This document shows, one piece after another, positions 15,766 through 23,342 of a stretch of DNA of 64,000 nt. The notes under the pieces are model-generated. The model was not told where the DNA came from. It ran no database searches and saw only the letters and a list, made by a program, of their open reading frames with translations. The position numbers and the translations under genes are program-made. Positions within the stretch are counted from its first letter, which is position 1. The number at the start of each line of letters is the position of its first letter. This DNA comes from Prochlorococcus marinus str. MIT 9211 (GTDB lineage: Bacteria; Cyanobacteriota; Cyanobacteriia; PCC-6307; Cyanobiaceae): contig NC_009976.1 of the NCBI RefSeq assembly GCF_000018585.1, positions 367,982 to 431,981 of the forward strand, given 5' to 3'.

Positions 15766-16931
15766 TGCAATATATTTAGCCCTTGAGCTACATCATTGCT
15801 CAAGTCAATAAAATCTTCACATCCAATTGAAAAGCGAACAAGTGATTCGTTAATTCCAAGCTTTTCTTTGGTCTCTGAAGAAACAGCAGCATGAGTCATT
15901 GTCGCTGGATGGCAAACCAGGCTCTCAACACCACCTAGACTCTCGGCCATAGTGAAATAGTTGAGACTTTTACAGAATGAATAAGTTTGACTTTGATTGG
16001 ACTTGAGACTTGTCGTCACAATTGCTCCGCCCAAATGCATTTGTTCTCTAGCGAGACTAAATTGAGGGTGATCGGAACGGAATGGATATCTTACCCAATT
16101 TACTGATGGATGATTAGCTAATTGATCAGCTAGAGCGGCAGCGTTACTCACTTGCTTTTCGATACGTAAATTTAGTGTTTTTACTCCTCTTGTAATTAGC
16201 CAGCAATCAAAGGGCGAGGGGTGAAGGCCTAATGATTTTTGTGCAAACTTCATACGTCTATCCCAATCTGGATCATTGGTACAGACTGAACCACCCAGAG
16301 CATCTGAATGACCATTAATGTATTTTGTTGTGCTTGTCAATGAAAGAGTTGCACCTAAATGTAATGGCTTTTGGATTATCGCTGTAGCAAATGTATTGTC
16401 TACTACTACTGGTATTCCTTCTCCTTTTGCGATATCACAAATTTTCTTTATATCGACTACTTTTAAGAGAGGATTCGTAGGACTTTCCAGCCATAGCATG
16501 GTTGGATTTTGACTCTTAATAGTATTAATTGTAGATGCTTCACTAAAGTCTACCCACTTGGTCTTAATCCCAAATTTTTTAAAGACTTGTTCAAATAATC
16601 TAACAGTACAGCCATATAGATTTTCTTCGCAAAGTATCAGGTCATTCGCTTTTAGAGAAGCAACTATTGCTGTAATGGCACTAACTCCAGAGGCAAAAAC
16701 AGTCGAATAACGGCACTCTTCTAATGAGGTCAGCACCGATTCTAAAATTCTAAAGTTTGGGTTCCCCGAGCGAGTGTAATCGAATCCTGCTGGGTTCCCA
16801 TGAGCAAAAGTAGAGCTTTGGAAGATAGGCGCCATAACTGCCCCAGTCTCTTGAGCAAAACTTTCTCCATGATGAATTAAGCGAGTGTTTATGCCAGGCA
16901 GGTGGCTCTTTGAGGGGTTAGTTGAGGCCAC
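15762..16931 (-). CDS. metB: Cystathionine gamma-synthase
   Basis: 389 aa. PLP enzyme condensing an activated homoserine with cysteine to cystathionine on the methionine route. Motifs: NTRLIHHGESFAQETGAVMAPI (~15-36, split), FDYTRSGNPNFRILE (~50-64), FASGVSAITA (~78-87), LWLESPTNPLLKVVDI (~140-155), VVDNTFATA (~175-183), and the PLP lysine in SLTSTTKYINGHSD (~203). Standard length. First of a two-gene unit: the larger paralogue follows with a 4-bp overlap. cysK, the source of its substrate cysteine, is next on the same strand. MetB, MetC and MetY are hard to separate from sequence alone. Confidence 0.9.
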   Translation of the reverse strand: MASTNPSKSHLPGINTRLIHHGESFAQETGAVMAPIFQSSTFAHGNPAGFDYTRSGNPNFRILESVLTSLEECRYSTVFASGVSAITAIVASLKANDLILCEENLYGCTVRLFEQVFKKFGIKTKWVDFSEASTINTIKSQNPTMLWLESPTNPLLKVVDIKKICDIAKGEGIPVVVDNTFATAIIQKPLHLGATLSLTSTTKYINGHSDALGGSVCTNDPDWDRRMKFAQKSLGLHPSPFDCWLITRGVKTLNLRIEKQVSNAAALADQLANHPSVNWVRYPFRSDHPQFSLAREQMHLGGAIVTTSLKSNQSQTYSFCKSLNYFTMAESLGGVESLVCHPATMTHAAVSSETKEKLGINESLVRFSIGCEDFIDLSNDVAQGLNILQ

Positions 16932-16970
16932 TATGACAATTTACTTTCTGCAGGTTTAATAATTGTAGGA

Positions 16971-16997
16971 AAAGCCCCCTTTAAAAAAGAGGGCTTG
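16971..16997 (-). terminator. Rho-independent terminator downstream of rpsD
   Basis: Between rpsD and metB. AAGCCCCCTTT (16972-16982) pairs with AAAGAGGGCTT (16986-16996) around a 3-nt AAA loop; the single mismatch becomes a G-U pair in the minus-strand RNA, giving an 11-bp stem followed by UUUU (complement of 16968-16971 region). Position and orientation fit termination of rpsD transcripts before metB. Confidence 0.75.
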
Positions 16998-17051
16998 GCT
17001 AGATACTAAAGAAATGAAATTAAAGGCTTTGACGATAATTGATGAAGTTTT

Positions 17052-17660
17052 TTAGACTTTACGTGAGTAGTACTCTACAACTAGCAACTCATTAATTTCT
17101 ATTGCGACCCATTCGCGCTCGCACTTCCCAGTAATTTTCGCTGACATTTTTGACTTTTCAAATTCCAGATGTGGAGGCACATTCGCAAGGCCTGGGAATT
17201 CTAAGTTCCCTTCGGCTAATTTTTTGCTGCCTTTTTTTTCTCTAATTGAGATCACATCACCTGGTTTGCATTGATAGCTTGCTATGTCTAGGACCTTGCC
17301 ATTGACAGTGACATGGCCATGGTTGACTAGTTGGCGTGATCCAGGAATCGTAGGGCCAAATCCAAGCCTAAAACAAACATTATCTAGCCTATTTTCTAAT
17401 AACTTTAAAAGGTTTGTTCCCGTAGAACCTTCAAGGGAACGAGCTTTTTTTACATACCTGACAAGCTGTCTTTCAGAGATTCCGTAATTAAAGCGCAGCT
17501 TTTGCTTTTCTTCTAGACGGATCGCGTATTCAGAGCGCTTGCGACGGGCTTGGCCGTGCTGACCTGGCGGATTAGACCGTTTTGCAGCCTTCCGGGTGAG
17601 ACCTGGTAGATCTCCCAAGCGACGCGTGATCCTCAGTCGAGGTCCACGGTATCGAGACAT
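17052..17660 (-). CDS. rpsD: 30S ribosomal protein S4
   Basis: 202 aa. Primary 16S rRNA-binding protein that nucleates 30S assembly. N-terminal [20 protein letters not shown] with [19 protein letters not shown] (typical cyanobacterial/plastid S4), [17 protein letters not shown], then the S4 RNA-binding domain (~90-150: [31 protein letters not shown], split here). C-terminal VVEYYSRKV is the family end. Monocistronic by its own terminator at 16971-16997 and divergent from yidD 60 nt away. Length exactly as in other cyanobacteria. Confidence 0.97.
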
Positions 17661-17786
17661 AATTAGCTAAATAGGGGATAATCGTGATTAAATCATCATG
17701 CTGGAATAAATTTAACCAGCTTGATTATTTTGATGCACGAGCTTAATACTCTATCCTTTAATCCGCTGAATCAGCTAAATAACGCC

Positions 17787-17999
17787 ATGAGAATGTTTCT
17801 TTTAGCATTTATACGTTTTTATCAGCGCTGGATTTCCCCATTAATGGGCCCTAATTGTCGCTTTATTCCTACTTGCAGTGAGTATGGGGTTGAGGCTATC
17901 TCACGTCATGGTCCTTTGAAAGGAGGCTGGCTGACAATGAAAAGACTTTCTCGATGCCATCCTTTCACTCCTTGTGGCTGTGACCCAGTCCCTGATTAA
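17787..17999 (+). CDS. yidD: Membrane protein insertion efficiency factor YidD
   Basis: About 70 aa from ATG at 17787; an open frame extends upstream to TTG 17721 or ATG 17733 and could add ~18-22 residues. The family core starts [21 protein letters not shown], followed by [17 protein letters not shown] with the conserved Cys pair, and [14 protein letters not shown] at the end. YidD proteins sit at the inner face of the membrane through an amphipathic helix and assist YidC-dependent insertion. The stop codon shares a base with the start of the next gene (TAATG), so both are translationally coupled. Start chosen by family length. Confidence 0.9.
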   Translation: MRMFLLAFIRFYQRWISPLMGPNCRFIPTCSEYGVEAISRHGPLKGGWLTMKRLSRCHPFTPCGCDPVPD

Positions 18000-18310
18000 T
18001 GCGTGTTGTTCAATTAACTCTGTACTCAAGGGTAGGATGCTGTTTATGCAAAGGCTTAGAAGACAAGCTCAGGGATATCTCATGGCAAAAAATACACCCT
18101 CAATTAGATTTTTCCGTTAAAAATATTGATGGTTTTGAAGTGACAGATGATGAGCGAGCTCGTTTCTCCATGGAAGTTCCAGTTTTGACACTTCATTCAA
18201 CGAAGGGAAGTTTGGTTGAGTTGCCAAGAGTTTCACCCAGGTTGAGGGGAAAAGATCTTGCAATCTGGCTTCACAAACAGATTCAGATGAATATTGAAAG
18301 AGTTAACTAG
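17999..18310 (+). CDS. Glutaredoxin-like (DUF836) protein
   Basis: 103 aa. Thioredoxin-fold protein of the DUF836/glutaredoxin-like family: N-terminal VQLTLYSRVGCCLCKGLEDKL with a CCLC active-site-like motif (residues ~14-17; C-x-x-C as C14..C17), then a VPVLTLH cis-Pro strand (~60-66). Redox partner unknown. The start ATG overlaps the yidD stop by one base, and murE follows after 21 nt, so yidD, this gene and murE look like one transcription unit. Conserved in cyanobacteria near yidD. Confidence 0.82.
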   Translation: MRVVQLTLYSRVGCCLCKGLEDKLRDISWQKIHPQLDFSVKNIDGFEVTDDERARFSMEVPVLTLHSTKGSLVELPRVSPRLRGKDLAIWLHKQIQMNIERVN

Positions 18311-18331
18311 TCTTGGCTTGGAGTTCTTAAA

Positions 18332-19849
18332 ATGAGTCACAGTCTCCATTCTCTCTTAAAGGCTATCGGATTAGATGTCCCAATTGATTTGCAAGATCCT
18401 GAAATAAAAAATATCTCTAGTGATTCTCGCTGCGTAAAGAAAGGAGATTTGTTTTTTGGACTTCCTGGTCAAAAAGATAATGGAGGGGCTTTCTGTAATG
18501 AGGCTTTTTTAGCTGGTGCTGTGGCAGCGGTGGTGGGAGATTCTGCAAGAGATTGTATACCTCATGATAAGAAAAACTTAGTAGTAGTTGTACCTGACCC
18601 AGTAAGTCAATGGATGGGCGAGATTGCTTCTGTGTTTTGGGGCAAACCTTCTTTAGAGATGGCTTTAATTGGTGTAACTGGAACTAATGGGAAAACGACT
18701 ACGACTCATTTGATTGAACACCTTAGTAAGAGTTCAGGGAAAGCAACTGCATTATTAGGGACTTTAATCAATCGGTGGCCTAAGTACTCCGAGCAGTCTA
18801 TTCATACCACTTCATTTGGAGACACTTTGAATGCCCAGCTTTCTCAAATTGTCGCCTCAGGGGCTTCGTTATGCGCGATGGAGGTTAGTTCTCATGCCCT
18901 TTCGCAGAGACGTGTTGCTGGGTTGTATTTCTCTGGCGCGATATTTACAAACCTTACTCAGGACCATCTGGATTATCACAAATCTATGGAGGCTTATTTT
19001 GAGGCTAAGGCACTTTTGTTTCAATCGTATTTAATTAAAGATGGTCAGGCAAGGGCAGTAGTGAACATTGATGATCAATGGGGCTTTCGCTTGGCAAAAC
19101 GATTGGGAAGGAATTGTTGGAAGTCTTCTTTAGATCTTAAGAATATTCAATCTGTCAGGCCTGAATTATTTATCACAGGTATAAAAATGACTGCTGCAGG
19201 AGCAGAAGGTTTTATTCATACTCCTTTTGGAGAGGGCCCTTTCATGACGCCTTTAATAGGGCGATTTAATTTGATGAACTTGCTTCAATCAATTGGAGTA
19301 CTTCTTCAGCAAGGATTTAAATTAGATACACTCTTGCACGCAACTGCTACTTTCTCAGGAGTTCCAGGACGGATGGAACAGGTGAAAGTCCCTGTTAAAA
19401 GTGACAGCCTTCCGATGCCTATTGTTTTAGTGGATTACGCACATACACCAGATGGATTAAAAAATGCATTAAAAGCTGTTAGGCCTTTTGTTTCTGGAAA
19501 ACTTATTTGTGTATTTGGATGTGGTGGTGATAGAGATAAAAGCAAGAGGTCTTATATGGGTGAAATAGCAGCTGAAATATCAGATATCGTAATAGTAACT
19601 TCAGATAACCCAAGGACTGAAGATCCTATGGCAATTATTGAAGATATTCTTTCTGGAATACCTACTACCTTTGAGGCAATAGTTGAGTTGGATAGATGTA
19701 AAGCAATTGAGATGTCTATATTACATGCAAAATCTAACGATTTAATCATTATTGCAGGGAAGGGACATGAAGATTATCAGATCCTTGGGGATAAAAAAAT
19801 CTATTTCAATGACAAGGAAGCGGCAATAGAAGCACTAGAAAAACGATAG
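18332..19849 (+). CDS. murE: UDP-MurNAc-tripeptide synthetase MurE (meso-DAP adding)
   Basis: 505 aa. Adds meso-diaminopimelate to UDP-MurNAc-L-Ala-D-Glu in peptidoglycan synthesis. Three Mur-ligase domains: N-terminal UDP-binding (SSDSRCVKKGDLFFGLPG, ~28-46), central ATPase with P-loop GVTGTNGKTTTTHLIE (~112-127) and EVSSHALSQRRV (~182-194), and C-terminal domain with DYAHTPDGL (~363) and TSDNPRTEDP (~421-430). DNPR is the meso-DAP specificity motif. It ends at 19849 with the convergent aminotransferase gene ending at 19850, so there is no intergenic base between the stops. Confidence 0.96.
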   Translation: MSHSLHSLLKAIGLDVPIDLQDPEIKNISSDSRCVKKGDLFFGLPGQKDNGGAFCNEAFLAGAVAAVVGDSARDCIPHDKKNLVVVVPDPVSQWMGEIASVFWGKPSLEMALIGVTGTNGKTTTTHLIEHLSKSSGKATALLGTLINRWPKYSEQSIHTTSFGDTLNAQLSQIVASGASLCAMEVSSHALSQRRVAGLYFSGAIFTNLTQDHLDYHKSMEAYFEAKALLFQSYLIKDGQARAVVNIDDQWGFRLAKRLGRNCWKSSLDLKNIQSVRPELFITGIKMTAAGAEGFIHTPFGEGPFMTPLIGRFNLMNLLQSIGVLLQQGFKLDTLLHATATFSGVPGRMEQVKVPVKSDSLPMPIVLVDYAHTPDGLKNALKAVRPFVSGKLICVFGCGGDRDKSKRSYMGEIAAEISDIVIVTSDNPRTEDPMAIIEDILSGIPTTFEAIVELDRCKAIEMSILHAKSNDLIIIAGKGHEDYQILGDKKIYFNDKEAAIEALEKR

Positions 19850-21046
19850 TTAGATCTCTTTAGTTAAATCATTTAGAGATTTAACCAGTTTATTGATCTC
19901 ATCAGTATTGCTTGTTATATGAACACAAGCACGAAGCCATGTAGGATCCTCAAGTAGCCTTATCCAAAGGTTTTGTCTCCCAAGAATTTTAACTATTTCC
20001 TTGGATGAATATTTTGAGGCTACAGAAAAGCTAATAAGTCCTGACGCTGGAGGCCCCTCAAGAATAGGATTTACGCCATTAATCCCTTTGAGCTGTGACC
20101 AAAGTGCTTTGCTCATCCTTTGGATCTGATGCAATCTTTGGGTAACAGTTCCTTCTTTTTCCATAAGTTTCAGTGATGATCTTAAACCCGCAAATAATGG
20201 AATGCATGATGTAGCAACTTCAAAACGACGAGCATCTTCATGAAAAGGGTTGGGATTATTTTCATAAATACTTCCTTCGCTTTTTAAACTTCTCCATCCA
20301 ATGAGAGTTGGATTTGATGCGCCGAGAACCCTAGGAGAAATGGCAACTGCTCCTAGCCCCTCTGGCCCACAAGCCCACTTGTGACCAGTGAATGCATAAA
20401 TATCTGCCAGAGAGGCTGCTTCTGCAATAGGCAATTGTCCAAAACTCTGGGCTGCATCCACTAGAAGAAAAGGCTTGTTTGTATGCTTGTTAAGCTTTTC
20501 TGCTACAGAAGGAATTGGTGTTATTACACCTGTATTCCAGAGTAGATGAGATAGAACCACTAGCCTTGTCTTTGGATTTAAAGCAAAATCCAAACCTTTT
20601 AACAACTGGTCGTTTAGCTCATGACTATTATTGACACCTTGGTGGAGGTGCTGAACTGGGAATATATCTATATAGAGACTTTTTCGACGAGCTAGTTCTT
20701 TGCATGCAGAAACAATACCTGGATGCTCGCAATCACTTATTAGAATCCTGTCCCCTTCCGAAAAAGTTAATCCCCATAGGGGCAAAACACATCCACTAGT
20801 TACATTTTCTGTAAATCCAATACGTCTCTTAGATACACCACAAATTTCTGCAAGCATATTTCTTGTAGCCTCTATCTCATCATTGACATATGGCCAGACC
20901 TTATTGGTAAAAGGACCCAACTCTTGTATCTTTTGCCAACTAGTTATTATTGCTTCTAGAGATGGTTGAGGCAATGGCCCTTGTCCACCATAATTGAAAT
21001 AACTTTTGTTGGCCAGAGCTGGCATTAAGGCTCTTAAGGAGGTCAC
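19850..21046 (-). CDS. Class V aminotransferase-fold enzyme (cysteine/cystine C-S lyase or desulfurase-like)
   Basis: 398 aa. Fold-type I PLP enzyme: N-terminal YFNYGGQGPLPQPSLEAI, RIGFTENVTSGCVLPLWGL (~76-94), ILISDCEHPG (~105-114), VDAAQSFGQLPI (~197-208) and the PLP lysine in YAFTGHKWACGPEGLG (~223). Closest remembered relatives are cyanobacterial L-cysteine/cystine C-S lyases (C-DES) that release persulfide sulfur for Fe-S clusters; kynureninase- or EgtE-like activities are alternatives. No IscU/SufE neighbour except the distant nfu gene. Stops abut murE directly. Confidence 0.85.
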   Translation of the reverse strand: MTSLRALMPALANKSYFNYGGQGPLPQPSLEAIITSWQKIQELGPFTNKVWPYVNDEIEATRNMLAEICGVSKRRIGFTENVTSGCVLPLWGLTFSEGDRILISDCEHPGIVSACKELARRKSLYIDIFPVQHLHQGVNNSHELNDQLLKGLDFALNPKTRLVVLSHLLWNTGVITPIPSVAEKLNKHTNKPFLLVDAAQSFGQLPIAEAASLADIYAFTGHKWACGPEGLGAVAISPRVLGASNPTLIGWRSLKSEGSIYENNPNPFHEDARRFEVATSCIPLFAGLRSSLKLMEKEGTVTQRLHQIQRMSKALWSQLKGINGVNPILEGPPASGLISFSVASKYSSKEIVKILGRQNLWIRLLEDPTWLRACVHITSNTDEINKLVKSLNDLTKEI

Positions 21047-21221
21047 TTTAAAGACTTGTTCATGGATGATTGACTCCTGAAATGTTGTTAATCAAATTGA
21101 TAATTCTATGGGGTTGGAGGCAATTATTTTTATCGTCATAGCACCAGTAGGCATAGGTGAAATTTCTTGTCATAAAAAAGAATTAATCTAGGTCTCACAC
21201 GTATCATGATATAAGTGCTTT

Positions 21222-21250
21222 AATAAAAATTATTTCACTCAATAGTGAAA
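21222..21250 (-). terminator. Candidate rho-independent terminator of the 73-aa gene
   Basis: TTTCAC (21233-21238) and GTGAAA (21245-21250) with a 6-nt loop; on the minus strand the stem is followed by a U-rich stretch (complement of AAAAATTA at 21225-21232). It lies 15 nt past the stop of the gene ending at 21265. Stem is short and A+T-rich but the T-run supports it. Confidence 0.5.
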
Positions 21251-21264
21251 ATTATGTACATATT

Positions 21265-21486
21265 TTATAAATGCTGTGGGCATTTTAGCATCGCTACAGC
21301 TACAGCTGAAAAATTTAAACCATCTGAATCCTTTATAACCTTTTTCACTTCATTAACGCCATACTCTTGACTAGCATCACTATAAGAAAGCAGTAATGAC
21401 TTATAAGTGTCATTTCCTGCTGATCGATATTCGCAGAAATTCTCACCTACGGAATTTAATAATGCTAGTAAAGTAAGTTCAACCAT
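21265..21486 (-). CDS. Small hypothetical protein, 73 aa
   Basis: 73 aa, unrecognised. Starts VELTLLALLNSVGENFCEY, mostly helical composition with an acidic middle (SYSDASQEYGVNEVKKVIKD) and an end SAVAVAMLKCPQHL. Two cysteines (C18, C70). No signal peptide cleavage site is obvious although residues 4-12 are hydrophobic. A terminator-like hairpin follows its stop, and an upstream A+T-rich region could carry a promoter, so it is plausibly a real monocistronic gene. It lies in a patch of small or unusual genes between the aminotransferase and nfu. Confidence 0.55.
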   Translation of the reverse strand: MVELTLLALLNSVGENFCEYRSAGNDTYKSLLLSYSDASQEYGVNEVKKVIKDSDGLNFSAVAVAMLKCPQHL

Positions 21487-21688
21487 TGGAATGTACTCCT
21501 AATGCTTGAATAATGGACACTTCTTTTTAACGTAGATTTTTATTTTTGACACCCAAGCACTTTAGAAATGACTCATTTTTCTTAAGCTTACAGTCATTAT
21601 CTATAAAGCAAAGTGGTTACTTCTCTTGATCAAGAGGTACGCATGATTCGTAATAGGGGCTTTGGCCTGGCTGATGTTAATAAATGCT

Positions 21689-22483
21689 TTATAAGTAACC
21701 TGTTAAGGTTATTGATCGAAATTCAATACCTTCAATAACTTTCCATGGCATTGAGGAACGATCTACACAGATTACTTCTTTAAAACCCAAATTTTTGAAG
21801 TCATTTATGAACTGATCCTCTTGCCAGGCTCCACTAATGCAACCACTCCAAAGTTCAGGGTCTTCTTGGAGATTTAAAGGCACTTTCTTATTGGAGACTA
21901 TGTCACTAATGGCTACTCTTCCATTTCTCCTTAGAACTCTCTTGATGTTTCTTAGTAAACGTTCTCGATCTGAGGGATTCACTAGATTCAAGACACAATT
22001 GCTTATTACGACATCGATACTTGCATCCTTGACCAACTGTTCTCCGTTGCCTTGCATTGAATCAAGAGCTTGAATATCTCCTTCTAAGAAAGTCATATTC
22101 GAAAAACCAATTCTTGCGGCGACTATAGGCGCAGCTTGCCTTGACAAGGCAAGCATCTCATTGTTCCTGTCTATTCCAATAACATGACCAGATTTACCTA
22201 CTACCTGAGCGCAAATGAAAGCATTTTTGCCACTTCCACTACCAAGGTCAAGAACTATATCTCCTTTCTTGATCCACCGAGTTGGGTCACCACATCCATA
22301 ATCTTTTTCTATATTTTCAGCTGGAATGACTTCTAATAGTTTTGGATTAAAGGCAATGGGCGAGCACAAACATTTCTCTTGATCTATAGCGGCAGCTCCA
22401 TATCTCTTATCCACCGCACTAGTTTGATTTATATTGCTTTGATCATTATTGTTTTCAGATTGATTGCAGCACTTGTTAGTCAA
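21689..22483 (-). CDS. ArsM-like arsenite methyltransferase, probably C-terminally truncated
   Basis: 264 aa. SAM-dependent methyltransferase with motif I VLDLGSGSGKNAFIC (~78-92), IGIDRNNEML (~103-112), and the features of ArsM/AS3MT: YGAAA near ~28, DYGCGDP (~61-67), ISNCVLNL (Cys ~164) and SGCISGAW (Cys ~216), which correspond to the arsenic-binding cysteines. An extra Cys cluster is near the N-terminus (NKCCN, EKCLCSP). ArsM methylates trivalent arsenic in the cytosol. The chain stops after IEFRSITLTGYL, where family members continue TLTAYKGK into a C-terminal domain, so about 80-100 residues seem missing. Activity is therefore uncertain. Confidence 0.82.
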   Translation of the reverse strand: MTNKCCNQSENNNDQSNINQTSAVDKRYGAAAIDQEKCLCSPIAFNPKLLEVIPAENIEKDYGCGDPTRWIKKGDIVLDLGSGSGKNAFICAQVVGKSGHVIGIDRNNEMLALSRQAAPIVAARIGFSNMTFLEGDIQALDSMQGNGEQLVKDASIDVVISNCVLNLVNPSDRERLLRNIKRVLRRNGRVAISDIVSNKKVPLNLQEDPELWSGCISGAWQEDQFINDFKNLGFKEVICVDRSSMPWKVIEGIEFRSITLTGYL

Positions 22484-22566
22484 GATGATTAATTTGATCG
22501 TTGTTTATTTTATATAGATTCCAGTTTCTTCAAAACTTTGAAAAGAGATTTGAATTAAAGATCTAA

Positions 22567-22596
22567 AAAATGCCCCCCTTGTGAGGGGGGCATTTT
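22567..22596. terminator. Strong bidirectional rho-independent terminator
   Basis: AAAATGCCCCCC (22567-22578) pairs perfectly with GGGGGGCATTTT (22585-22596) around TTGTGA: a 12-bp stem with six consecutive G-C pairs and A/T tails on both sides. It follows the stop of the minus-strand DUF4278 gene (22618) and precedes arsM, so it should end the DUF4278 transcript and separate the two genes. Confidence 0.88.
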
Positions 22597-22606
22597 GTTG
22601 TGAATG

Positions 22607-22641
22607 AGAGGAGTTGATTACTTTTGGTAATCAACTCCTCT
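22607..22641. repeat. Perfect 14-bp inverted repeat over the stop codon of the DUF4278 gene
   Basis: AGAGGAGTTGATTA (22607-22620) and TAATCAACTCCTCT (22628-22641), 7-nt spacer. The stop codon of the small gene (complement of 22618-22620) forms the inner end of one arm and its last coding codons the other arm. It lies 11 nt before the terminator hairpin at 22567-22596, giving tandem 3' stem-loops in the mRNA. Confidence 0.85.
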
Positions 22642-22785
22642 GTATTTGAGGATAGGATGATCTGTAGAGATCTCTTGTCGACGAGTGGAGTAGATGTTAC
22701 GTCTGTATGTCAGTTCAACAAACTGCTTTGGAGCAGCTTCTTTGGTCTGAACATACTCTTTGCCACGATAAGTAAGTGTAGGCAT
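22618..22785 (-). CDS. DUF4278 small protein, 55 aa
   Basis: 55 aa: begins MPTLTYRGKEYVQTKEAAP and ends LKYRGVDYQK, with a middle VELTYRRNIYSTRRQE. The repeated TYRG/KYRG motif and size fit the cyanobacterial DUF4278 family, very basic small cytosolic proteins of unknown function. ATG at 22785, TAA complement at 22618-22620. Downstream are a perfect 14-bp hairpin over the stop and a strong terminator; upstream is a stretch of three hairpins (22807-22883). This degree of RNA structure on both sides suggests a well expressed, possibly regulated short mRNA. Confidence 0.8.
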   Translation of the reverse strand: MPTLTYRGKEYVQTKEAAPKQFVELTYRRNIYSTRRQEISTDHPILKYRGVDYQK

Positions 22786-22806
22786 TGTGAGAGTCCGATT
22801 AGATGA

Positions 22807-22883
22807 CCAGGTCCCCGTTCCATGGCCTGGTTCTAATTTGCGCCCTGGTTGAAACAGGGTGAACGCTTGTAGCCATTGCTACA
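22807..22883 (-). promoter_or_regulatory. Structured leader upstream of the DUF4278 gene
   Basis: Three short inverted repeats in series: CCAGG/CCTGG (22807-22811, 22826-22830), CCCTG/CAGGG (22843-22847, 22855-22859) and TGTAGC/GCTACA (22868-22873, 22878-22883, 4-nt loop). On the minus strand a TAATAA -10-like box lies just upstream (about 22886-22891), which would start the transcript right before the first hairpin and give a ~100-nt structured 5' leader. On the plus strand the last hairpin is followed by GTTTTATTATT and could instead act as a terminator of a short RNA. Confidence 0.4.
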
Positions 22884-23078
22884 GTTTTATTATTCCTGCT
22901 TTTTTTCTGCGTATGTAGTTCAAAAGGATACAAAACGGATTTATTTTCAGGTTTGGTTAAGATTTCGTCTTGAGGGTCTAAACTAATCTCCAGGTGAAAT
23001 TCTTGCTTGACTTTCTCGTTAAAGGGCTTCTTTCGACTCTTGAATTATGAAATTCTTCTTAAACAGGTTCCTTAGAAG

Positions 23079-23342
23079 ATGAAAATACTATTCTTTTTCC
23101 TTGGCACTGCAATCAGGTCAATGGCTTTAAAACCTTCTAGATTCATTGTTTTTCATACCTATATCTCTTTCATTTATTTAGTTATGTATGTTGCCAAGAC
23201 AAGCTCTTTTGATGGCTATGGTTTGTTGTTTACATCGCTAGTGCTTGCACCATTGTTTTTAGCTATATATGGCGGTCTTCCCGTTGATTGTCTAAATTAT
23301 CAGACGGCTATAAGTCGTGAGCTTGAGGTAATTGATAATTAG
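23079..23342 (+). CDS. Small conserved-looking membrane protein, 87 aa
   Basis: 87 aa, unrecognised. ATG at 23079 preceded by AGAAG. Two hydrophobic segments: FIVFHTYISFIYLVMYVA (~22-39) and YGLLFTSLVLAPLFLAIYGGLPV (split, ~47-68), with a short basic N-terminus and an acidic end, so probably a two-span inner or thylakoid membrane protein. No domain assigned. About 290 nt of upstream non-coding sequence holds its promoter and the divergent leader of the DUF4278 gene. Function not deduced. Confidence 0.6.
   Translation: MKILFFFLGTAIRSMALKPSRFIVFHTYISFIYLVMYVAKTSSFDGYGLLFTSLVLAPLFLAIYGGLPVDCLNYQTAISRELEVIDN

Noticed and set aside
17721-17786. N-terminal extension of YidD from TTG 17721 or ATG 17733
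   Set aside because: The family starts at the membrane helix ([15 protein letters not shown]); the extra 18-22 residues have no match, so ATG 17787 was preferred, though not proven.
22624-22806. 60-codon plus-strand ORF opposite the DUF4278 gene
   Set aside because: The minus strand gives the recognisable YRG-motif protein with terminator and ATG; the plus ORF is its shadow.
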